A DNA stretch of 8,295 nt from Pseudomonadota bacterium (lineage in GTDB: Bacteria; Pseudomonadota; Alphaproteobacteria; Rhodospirillales; Casp-alpha2). Positions 1 through 4,845 of this stretch are shown here, one piece after another. How positions within the stretch are numbered: position 1 is the stretch's first letter; each line of letters opens with the position of its first letter. The position numbers were made by a program, and so were the translations under genes. The stretch covers positions 1 through 8,295 of the forward strand of contig JADFNT010000061.1 of assembly GCA_022563215.1 (NCBI GenBank), given 5' to 3'. Below the pieces are notes generated by a model, which made no database searches, was not told the origin of the DNA, and saw nothing but the letters and a program-made list of their open reading frames with translations.

Positions 1-548
1 AAGGAAACCCAGGTCCGTTGTTACAATGGTGGGGAAAAAGACAACGAGCTTTGAATCATCGACGCGGCGCACCGACATGGAATCAAGTGTATCCCAGCCG
101 GAAAGAGCGAAAGCGATTTCGACATCGCCTGGTTTTTCACCACCCTCGGCGTAAATGTCTCGCGAGAAAATCAGCCAAGTATACTCAGTCACGTCCCGAA
201 CGCCGCCCTGCTCCCCTATCAGCGTCACCTTGCGCGCATTTTCCGCAAGCCTCTCTGGCTTGCTGCGAATGTAGAAACCGGAAGCTGCTCCTTCAACCGA
301 CCATGAGATCTCGTCAAGTTCCCGCAAGAACAGCAGTGCTCTCGGGCCGAGGCCGCGCAGACCGGCTGTGATGTCGTCGATTGCGGAAATGTCATCATGC
401 CGGACGGGTAACATGAGCTCGGTCTCGTCTGGCTCAGTGTTAGTTAGCGGATGGAATTCCCTTCGGCCATACGAAAGACTCAATGGCAAAATGCTCATCC
501 CCAGAGTGGATTTCCGGGCAATCCGTGAAGGCGTAAACCGACTTGAAG
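1..548 (-). pseudogene. Sacsin/HSP90-like ATPase (GHKL-type) fragment, frameshifted, running off the left edge
   Basis: Read leftward, 1-548 encodes part of a large protein with a sacsin N-terminal/HSP90-like ATP-binding region. The first piece (about 548-443) shares the frame of the rhodanese ORF and reads FKSVYAFTDCPEIHSGDEHF followed by AIESFVWPKGIPSAN; this is the segment after the glycine-rich GRFGIGFKSV nucleotide-binding motif. A stop at 442-440 interrupts it. From 438 down to base 1 another frame is open without stops: TEPDETELMLPVRHDD, then ALLFLRELDEISW, and finally LVVFFPTIVTTDLGFL, a run typical of this family. Deleting one copy of a 4-bp tandem repeat (440-447) joins the two frames as PSAN-TEPDETELM. 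The start of the ATPase domain (Bergerat-fold N box) is missing, replaced by rhodanese sequence. An internal ATG at 414 could restart translation, but I see no good ribosome binding site before it. The family assignment is from recalled motifs. Members often lie in defence islands, but function here is probably lost. Confidence 0.8.
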
Positions 549-841
549 CCGATGCCGAAGCGCCCGATCAGGGCTTCCAGCTTGGCCGTCGGCGGCAACA
601 TGCCGGGGACGTTCTTGATTTTGGCCCGCCAGCCGTGGCGTCCGTAAGACGTCCACCGGGCGCCGGGAATGTGGGCGGCCTGAAAGGCGCGGGGGTTTCC
701 ACGCAGGTCCAGGAAGACGACGTTATCGGTGGCGATGTTGGCCTTGACCCAGGCCGCATCGACCAGGGGTCCGGCGGCCCCGGCAGGCGTGGCGGACAAG
801 AGCGCCAGGAACAGCGAAACGATGGAAAGACGCTGGATCAT
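440..841 (-). CDS. Chimeric ORF: truncated secreted rhodanese fused to an HSP90-like ATPase fragment
   Basis: This 133-residue ORF has two unrelated halves. Residues 1-23 form a signal peptide (MIQRLSIVSLFLALLSATPAGA). Residues 25 to about 92 match the first domain of SseA-type thiosulfate/3-mercaptopyruvate sulfurtransferases: PLVDAAWVKANI, VVFLDLRG, FQAAHIPGARWTSYG, GWRAK, VPGMLPPTAKLEALIG. Such enzymes usually have about 280-300 residues and two rhodanese domains, with the catalytic Cys in the second, which is absent here. From about residue 93 the sequence becomes GRFGIGFKSVYAFTD and continues as the ATPase family, to a stop created by a 4-bp duplication. The start at 841 is well supported by GGGAGG a few bases upstream. 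It lies 33 bp downstream of the pyrE stop on the same strand, so co-transcription is likely. Sulfurtransferase activity is not expected. The ORF could still be translated, but I regard it as a gene remnant or, less likely, an assembly chimera. Confidence 0.8.
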   Translation of the reverse strand: MIQRLSIVSLFLALLSATPAGAAGPLVDAAWVKANIATDNVVFLDLRGNPRAFQAAHIPGARWTSYGRHGWRAKIKNVPGMLPPTAKLEALIGRFGIGFKSVYAFTDCPEIHSGDEHFAIESFVWPKGIPSAN

Positions 842-874
842 GGGTTCCCTCCCTTGGGCAAATCGTTGAGCGCT

Positions 875-1567
875 TCAACCGGCGTCCCGGCCGCCGTGGG
901 CTTTCGACCATTGCACGGGATCGTCGAGAAAGTCGCGCACCCCGTCGATGGCGGCCTGATCGAAATATTGGCCTTCCCCGGCCGCTTTCAAGACATCGTT
1001 CCAGGTCGCCAGGTAATGAAGGGCGACGCCGAGGCCGGCCATGGTTTCCTCGGCGCCGGGAAAGGCGCCGTAGAAAAAGATCACGAAGATGTCGGTAACC
1101 TCGGCACCGGCGTCGCGGAGCCCATCGACGAAAATCACCTTCGAGCCGCCGTCGGTGGCCAGGTCCTCGACCAGCAGCACCCGCTGGCCTGGTTCCAGGT
1201 GTCCTTCGATCTGGGCGTCGCGGCCGAAACCCTTGGGCTTCTTGCGCACGTACAGCATCGGCTTGGACCGGGCTTCGGCGATCCAGGCGGCGTAGGGGAT
1301 ACCCGCCGTCTCGCCGCCGGCGACGGCATCGATGTTGTCGAAGCCGATGGCGGTTTCCAGTTTTTCGCCGGCCAGTTCGATGATCCGCCGACGCGCCTCG
1401 GGAAACGATATCATCCGCCGGCAGTCGATATAGACCGGGCTGGCCCAGCCGGCGGTCAGGGTATAGGGCTGTTCGGGGCGGAAGTTGACGGCGCCGATAT
1501 CCAAAAGCAGTTTCGCCGTCTCCAAACCGCTGTCGTTTTCCCGATTATCGTCCGAGGCGGCTGGCAT
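875..1567 (-). CDS. pyrE: Orotate phosphoribosyltransferase
   Basis: PyrE transfers the phosphoribosyl group of PRPP to orotate, giving orotidine monophosphate in de novo pyrimidine synthesis in the cytoplasm. The 230-residue product is of normal length. Visible landmarks: LLLDIGAVNFRPEQPYTLTAGWASPVYIDCR (residues 20-50, quoted here as LLLDIGAVNF and WASPVYIDCR) at the N-terminus; AVAGGETAGIPYAAW (81-95) in the orotate/phosphate pocket; the flexible catalytic loop RKKPKGFGRDAQIEG (108-122); and the PRPP-binding motif LLVEDLATDGGSK (131-143). The PRPP motif is the VEDLATDGGS variant of the usual VEDVxTTGGS. The frame stays open upstream to 1879, but that extension overlaps the divergent gene and looks non-coding. 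I chose ATG 1567 because AGGGAAAG precedes it and homology begins soon after. The truncated rhodanese follows 33 bp downstream. A divergent intergenic region with repeats (1641-1670) and a 13-bp palindrome (1589-1601) lies upstream. Confidence 0.95.
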   Translation of the reverse strand: MPAASDDNRENDSGLETAKLLLDIGAVNFRPEQPYTLTAGWASPVYIDCRRMISFPEARRRIIELAGEKLETAIGFDNIDAVAGGETAGIPYAAWIAEARSKPMLYVRKKPKGFGRDAQIEGHLEPGQRVLLVEDLATDGGSKVIFVDGLRDAGAEVTDIFVIFFYGAFPGAEETMAGLGVALHYLATWNDVLKAAGEGQYFDQAAIDGVRDFLDDPVQWSKAHGGRDAG

Positions 1568-1588
1568 CGTCTTTCCCTGGCCATTAAG

Positions 1589-1601
1589 ATGCGGCCCGCA
1601 T
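1589..1601. promoter_or_regulatory. 13-bp perfect inverted repeat in the pyrE leader
   Basis: ATGCGGCCCGCAT is a perfect 6-1-6 palindrome lying 21 bp upstream of the pyrE start codon. It could be an operator or a small hairpin in the pyrE leader. No T-run follows it, so it is not an ordinary terminator or attenuator. Role unknown. Confidence 0.3.
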
Positions 1602-1640
1602 GAGCACGCTTGCCTTCTGTTTAGAGACAAACGGCGGCCA

Positions 1641-1670
1641 AGACAATTCAAGACAATTCGAGATAATTCC
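1641..1670. repeat. Three tandem 10-bp repeats in the divergent pyrE/TPR promoter region
   Basis: AGACAATTCA, AGACAATTCG and AGATAATTCC follow each other without gaps. The period is about one helical turn, so a protein could contact the same DNA face three times. The third copy contains GATAAT (1662-1667), a five-of-six match to a -10 box for the rightward gene. On the other strand TTGTCT, 17 bp, TAAACA is a weak promoter candidate for pyrE. A CAATATTG palindrome (1685-1692) lies next to it. This is the only repeated structure in the 145-bp region between the divergent starts. A regulatory role is inferred. Confidence 0.4.
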
Positions 1671-1712
1671 CTGGGGGCCATTCTCAATATTGTCGAGTCA
1701 TGGAATGAACCG

Positions 1713-3746
1713 ATGAACCGCAAGGAACGGCGCAAACAACGCCAGCAGGCGAAACGCGCCCTGAAGTCCGATCCCACGGCAAAGGGGCTTTTGCAAAAGG
1801 CCCGGGCCAGCCTCGAAGGCGGCGACCTGGCGAACGCGGAAATCGAGTTCCGCGCCGTGACCGAGCGCGACAACCACAACGCCGAGGCCTTTCACATGCT
1901 GGCCCTGATCGCCTATCGGCAGGGCCACATCGAGGATGCCGGTGAAATGATCCTCGAAGCCATTACCCGCAACGACGACGACCCGGCCCTGCATGCCAAT
2001 TGCGGCGCCATCATGAACCTTCTCGGCCGGCCCCTGGAGGCCGAAGCCTCCTCGCGCCACGCCCTCGAAATGAAGCCCGATTATGCCGAGGCCCACAACA
2101 ATCTGGCGGTGGCGCTGGAGGTCCAGGGCCGGTTGGACGAGGCCCTTGAATCCGGCTTGAAGGCCATCGAGGTCAATCCGGATTACCTCGAGGCCCACAT
2201 CAACCTCGGCAACCTCAAACTGCGCCGGGGCGAGGTGCCGGAAGCCATCGAGGCCTATCAGGCGGCAATCAGGATAGCGCCGGACAACGCCATGGCGCGG
2301 GCCAATCTGGGCACGGCGCTGCGCCAGTCGGGCGACCTGGAAGCGGCCGAGGAAAATTGCCGCCAGGCCATCGGCCTCAACCCCCAATACGCCGAAGCCC
2401 ACAACAGCCTCGGCAACGTCTTCAAGGCCAAGGAGGACTGGGAAGCCGCCAAGGGGGCCTTTCGGGGCGCGCTTCGCTGCCGGCGGGGATACCTGGATGC
2501 GCACCTGAACTTGGCAGGCGTCATGTTCAAGGCCGGGGATGTCGAAGGCGGCGAGGCCGAATACCGGAAAATTCTCGATGCCAACGACGGCCTCCCCGAG
2601 GCCCGGGCCGGATTGGGGGTGTTGTTGCTGGCGGCGGGGCGGCTGGAGGAGGCGGTCGAAAACTTCAAACAGGCGGTCGAAGCCAAACCGGGGCTGGGCA
2701 TCGCCCAATACAACCTGGCTACCGCCGCCGGCGCCGACATCAGCGAGGACGACGTCACCGACCTGCGCGAGGTTTTGGACGACAAAAGAATACTCGAGTC
2801 CGACCGCACCTTGATCCATTTCGCCCTCGGCGAGATCGGCGACCAGAAGGGCGATTATGAAACCGCGTTCGCCGATTTCGAGGCCGGCAACCGGCTCCGC
2901 AAGGATCAACTGGCCCGAGGCGGGCGCACTTTCGATGCCGACGAATTCGACCAACGGGTGGACGGCATCATTTCGGCCTTTTGCGCCGAAACCTTCGATC
3001 AGGGCCGGGGAGGGGGTAATGCGACCGAACAGCCGGTATTCATCGTCGGCATGCCGCGATCCGGCACCACCCTGGTCGAACAGATCGCCGCCAGCCATCC
3101 GGAGGTCATCGGCAAGGGGGAAATCGACCTGATCCGCGTCCTTTGCGGCGACGACGGTGACGGTGATAGTGACAGTGACAACGCCGGAGCCGGGGCCGGT
3201 GAAAAGGGCCTGGCCGGCCAGGCGGCGGAATACTTGGCGCGGCTGCGCGACCAGGCCGAAGACGCCGCCCGGATCATCGACAAGACGCCCTTCAACTTCC
3301 TCACTCTCGGCCGGATTCAGTTAATGTTTCCCGGCGCCCGCGTCGTTCATTGCCGCCGCGACGCCCTGGATACCGGGTTGTCGTGTTTCCGCCAGTATTT
3401 CACCGCCGCCCATGAATGGGCCTGCGATCTGGCCGACATCGGCCGTTATCACCGGGCCCACGAGCGGCTGATGGATCACTGGCAAGGCGTCTTGTCGTTG
3501 CCGATCCTAAGCGTCGATTACGAGGACCTGATCGGCGACCAGGAAAAAGTCAGCCGCCGGTTGATCGAGTTTCTGGGCCTTGAGTGGGACCCGGTGTGCC
3601 TGGACTTCCATCAATCGAAGCGGATGGTGTTCACGGCGTCCAACTGGCAGGTGCGCAAGCCGATATACAAATCCGCCATCGGCCGGGCCAAGGCCTACGA
3701 CAAATTCTTACGCCCGTTGAAGGAAGGTTTGAAGGGCAGTGGATAG
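1713..3746 (+). CDS. TPR-repeat sulfotransferase family protein
   Basis: This 677-residue protein combines a TPR scaffold with a C-terminal sulfotransferase domain (Sulfotransfer_3 type). A basic N-terminus (MNRKERRKQRQQAKR) precedes about nine 34-residue TPR units at residues 25-330, with typical phrases such as YAEAHNNLAVALEVQGRLDE and a tenth-like unit at 366-399. The catalytic domain starts at about 440. PVFIVGMPRSGTTLVEQ (441-457) is the PAPS 5'-phosphosulfate loop, and VVHCRRDALDTGLSCF (544-559) is the 3'-phosphate-binding region. DKTPFNFLTLGRI (523-535), ILSVDYEDLI (598-607) and WQVRKPIYKSAIGRAKAYD (645-663) complete the family pattern. There is no signal peptide or membrane segment. 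The acceptor substrate is unknown; a glycan, lipid or protein is possible. ATG 1713 was chosen because the upstream in-frame extension would run antisense into pyrE; its Shine-Dalgarno sequence is weak. A Gly/Asp/Ser low-complexity insert sits at 479-497. The last codons and the stop lie in the inverted repeat of the downstream element. Confidence 0.9.
   Translation: MNRKERRKQRQQAKRALKSDPTAKGLLQKARASLEGGDLANAEIEFRAVTERDNHNAEAFHMLALIAYRQGHIEDAGEMILEAITRNDDDPALHANCGAIMNLLGRPLEAEASSRHALEMKPDYAEAHNNLAVALEVQGRLDEALESGLKAIEVNPDYLEAHINLGNLKLRRGEVPEAIEAYQAAIRIAPDNAMARANLGTALRQSGDLEAAEENCRQAIGLNPQYAEAHNSLGNVFKAKEDWEAAKGAFRGALRCRRGYLDAHLNLAGVMFKAGDVEGGEAEYRKILDANDGLPEARAGLGVLLLAAGRLEEAVENFKQAVEAKPGLGIAQYNLATAAGADISEDDVTDLREVLDDKRILESDRTLIHFALGEIGDQKGDYETAFADFEAGNRLRKDQLARGGRTFDADEFDQRVDGIISAFCAETFDQGRGGGNATEQPVFIVGMPRSGTTLVEQIAASHPEVIGKGEIDLIRVLCGDDGDGDSDSDNAGAGAGEKGLAGQAAEYLARLRDQAEDAARIIDKTPFNFLTLGRIQLMFPGARVVHCRRDALDTGLSCFRQYFTAAHEWACDLADIGRYHRAHERLMDHWQGVLSLPILSVDYEDLIGDQEKVSRRLIEFLGLEWDPVCLDFHQSKRMVFTASNWQVRKPIYKSAIGRAKAYDKFLRPLKEGLKGSG
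3733..3736. repeat. AGGG flank, possible left target-site duplication
   Basis: AGGG immediately precedes the left inverted repeat of the 280-bp element, and the same four bases follow its right end at 4017-4020. This is compatible with a 4-bp target-site duplication. Four bases in a G-rich context could also match by chance. Confidence 0.4.
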
Positions 3747-3760
3747 AATCCAGCCTAGGG
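3737..3760 (+). repeat. Left terminal inverted repeat
   Basis: Begins CAGTGGATAGAATCC and pairs with 3993-4016; the mismatched positions are 3746, 3751 and 3758. Bases 3744-3746 (TAG) are the stop codon of the TPR-sulfotransferase gene. Confidence 0.7.
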
Positions 3761-3771
3761 ACCTCTTACGA

Positions 3772-3866
3772 CGGCTTCCCAAGTTCATCCGGAAAGGCGC
3801 GCGATGCGCAGTGATGCTGGCGCATCACAAGCATCGGGCAACGCGTCCGGTGGGCTTGGGGAGCCG
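3772..3866. other. Long imperfect hairpin inside the element
   Basis: CGGCTTCCCAAG (3772-3783) pairs with CTTGGGGAGCCG (3855-3866), giving 11 Watson-Crick pairs and one G-U as RNA. Inner stems follow: CCGG 3789-3792 with 3847-3850, CGCG 3798-3801 with 3842-3845, CGATGC 3802-3807 with 3831-3836, and GTGATGC 3811-3817 with GCATCAC 3822-3828 around a TGGC loop. The nested pairing is more than chance would usually give. Confidence 0.6.
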
Positions 3867-3896
3867 CCCCCCTGGGCCCTTTGGGGGTCCCATAGC

Positions 3897-3972
3897 CCGG
3901 CTTCTCGGAGCGTCGAGCCCCCTTGACGATGTGCCCGCATCGCCTACGGGCGCTCTCCTGCCGAGAAACCGG
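3897..3972. other. Branched hairpin inside the element
   Basis: CCGGCTTCTCGG (3897-3908) pairs with CCGAGAAACCGG (3961-3972) at 11 of 12 positions; the odd pair becomes G-U on the minus strand. Inside are GAGCG/CGCTC (3908-3912 with 3951-3955), a hairpin GTCGAG/CTTGAC (3912-3917 with 3922-3927) and GCCCG/CGGGC (3933-3937 with 3947-3951). A competing hairpin CTCTCC/GGAGAG (3953-3958 with 3972-3977) is also possible. Confidence 0.5.
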
Positions 3973-3992
3973 GAGAGGGGATCGTATGGATA

Positions 3993-4016
3993 CCATAGGC
4001 TAGATTTTATCCACTG
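3993..4016 (-). repeat. Right terminal inverted repeat
   Basis: Inverted copy of 3737-3760, matching 21 of 24 bases and ending TTTATCCACTG. It also contains half of a local palindrome, TATGG-ATA-CCATA (3985-3997). Confidence 0.7.
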
Positions 4017-4020
4017 AGGG
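4017..4020. repeat. AGGG flank, possible right target-site duplication
   Basis: Follows the right inverted repeat directly and is identical to 3733-3736. See the left copy for the caveat about chance. Confidence 0.4.
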
Positions 4021-4078
4021 GGCTCCATCCCGCATATTGGCCGAGACGCCGTTCCCCGACAAGCAAGAGCGGATCAAA

Positions 4079-4085
4079 AAGGAGG
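4079..4085 (+). promoter_or_regulatory. Strong Shine-Dalgarno sequence of the thioesterase gene
   Basis: AAGGAGG lies five bases before ATG 4091. It fixes the start there, although the frame is open further upstream. Confidence 0.8.
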
Positions 4086-4090
4086 CCCCC

Positions 4091-4630
4091 ATGACCGACA
4101 GCCCGTCCGACAACACGCCCGACGGCACGCCCGCGCCCGGGATTTCGCACACCGAAACCGCGCTCCCTGAATGGGTCGATTTTAACGGCCACATGAACGT
4201 CGCCTATTACGTCATGGTGTTCGACCACGCCACGGACGTGTTTTTGAGCACCGCCGGTATCGGCAAGGACTACCGTGAGGCCACCGATAACTCGGTGTTC
4301 GTCGTCGAGGCCCATGTAACCTACGAGGACGAGGTCCATGCGGGGGAAGAACTGGGCGTCACCACCCGGCTCCTGGGTCATGACGCCAAGCGGCTGCATA
4401 TCTTTCACCACATGTACCGCCTTGACGGGAAGGGAGGCCTCGGCGGCCTGGCCGCCACCAACGAACTGATGATCCTGCACGTGGACATGAAAACCCGGCG
4501 CGCCTCGCCGCTGCCGGAAGCGGCGGTCAGGCGAATCGAAGCCCTGGCGAAGGCCCAGTCCGCCCTTCCCCGCCCCGTCCAGGCGGGCCGCTCCATCGGT
4601 TTCAAAGCCAAGCCCAGCACTCCCGTCTGA
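4091..4630 (+). CDS. Hotdog-fold acyl-CoA thioesterase (4HBT-like)
   Basis: The 179-residue protein is a single-domain hotdog thioesterase related to 4-hydroxybenzoyl-CoA thioesterases, which hydrolyse CoA thioesters in the cytoplasm. After a polar, Pro/Asp-rich N-terminus of about 25 residues comes LPEWVDFNGHMNVAYYVMVF (25-44). This is the signature around the helix N-terminus, with Asp30 as the probable catalytic acid. FVVEAHVTYEDEVHAGEEL (70-88) and RLHIFHHMYR (101-110) form the central strands, and AATNELMILHVDMKTRR (121-137) is the conserved last strand. It resembles the alphaproteobacterial thioesterases that accompany or are fused to carnitine dehydrogenase (betainyl-CoA thioesterase type), but no carnitine gene is present here. 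I therefore leave the substrate open. Its leader starts right after the 280-bp element, so its promoter may lie in or next to that element. The C-terminal 20 residues are variable. Confidence 0.88.
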   Translation: MTDSPSDNTPDGTPAPGISHTETALPEWVDFNGHMNVAYYVMVFDHATDVFLSTAGIGKDYREATDNSVFVVEAHVTYEDEVHAGEELGVTTRLLGHDAKRLHIFHHMYRLDGKGGLGGLAATNELMILHVDMKTRRASPLPEAAVRRIEALAKAQSALPRPVQAGRSIGFKAKPSTPV

Positions 4631-4697
4631 GGGGCCAAAAATAGTTCTTGGCTCAGGCCGCGATCCGGGGTAATTCCCGCTTGATATGCTTCTGGTT

Positions 4698-4740
4698 CCG
4701 GGAAACCCCATCGAGATGAACGCATCATTTTCATCCCGGG
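4698..4740 (+). terminator. Weak inverted repeat after the thioesterase gene, possible terminator
   Basis: CCGGGA (4698-4703) pairs with TCCCGG (4734-4739), and GATGAA/TTCATC (4715-4720 with 4730-4735) can form an alternative inner stem. A pyrimidine-rich stretch with T-runs follows (4747-4763). Stem and tract are not adjacent, so this is only a candidate. Nothing else clear is visible in the 215-bp gap before the phosphate transporter; I see no convincing Pho box. Confidence 0.25.
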
Positions 4741-4845
4741 CCCGCATTTTCCCTTTTTCCTTTAATCCCGATACCGGCCGTCCCCCGGTTCCTTTCCCTA
4801 CGTGAATCCCGGCCCTTATGACCGGAAAGCGGAGACCAAAGAGGC

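Larger units (their letters stand above)
3737..4016. mobile_element. MITE-like 280-bp element with terminal inverted repeats and internal hairpins
   Basis: The ends are inverted copies of each other. 3737-3760 (CAGTGGATAGAATCC..., then AGCCTAGGG) is complementary to 3993-4016 (CCATAGGCTAGATTT..., then TATCCACTG) at 21 of 24 positions without gaps. Pairing continues inward to 3771/3982, with 27 Watson-Crick and two G-T pairs over 35 positions. AGGG flanks both ends. Inside are a long imperfect hairpin (3772-3866, closing stem of 12 pairs), a C-run/G-run hairpin (3868-3887) and a branched hairpin (3897-3972). I see no convincing protein-coding content and no transposase, so it would be non-autonomous. 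I do not recognise the family. It begins within the last codons of the upstream gene and ends 74 bp before the thioesterase start. The alternative reading is a structured non-coding RNA closed by the long helix. No second copy is present in the window. Confidence 0.65.

Noticed and set aside
18..371. Plus-strand ORF of 117 residues at the left edge
   Set aside because: The opposite strand is open over the same span and carries recognisable ATPase-family motifs; this frame is Arg/Ser/Pro-rich with no family resemblance.
368..1603. Long plus-strand ORF (411 residues) across the left region
   Set aside because: It is antisense to pyrE and the rhodanese chimera, is Gly/Pro/Arg-rich with no recognisable domain, and both antisense partners have clear family motifs.
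1700..1708. Two-codon mini-ORF (ATG GAA TGA) just before the TPR start
   Set aside because: Start-stop pairs this short arise easily by chance and there is no ribosome binding site or conservation evidence.
1568..1879. N-terminal extension of pyrE to 1879
   Set aside because: It would overlap the start of the divergent TPR gene and cover the intergenic repeats; PyrE homology begins just after the ATG at 1567, which has its own ribosome binding site.
3766..3996. Minus-strand 76-residue ORF inside the 280-bp element
   Set aside because: Basic, low-complexity translation that exactly tracks the hairpin sequence; no ribosome binding site or domain seen. It is best explained as a by-product of GC-rich inverted repeats.
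3747..4036. Known riboswitch, tmRNA, RNase P, SRP or 6S RNA in the structured region
   Set aside because: I looked for their conserved boxes (for example the cobalamin and TPP riboswitch cores and the RNase P GAGGAAAGUCC motif) and found none; a lone CCACTG is part of the inverted repeat.
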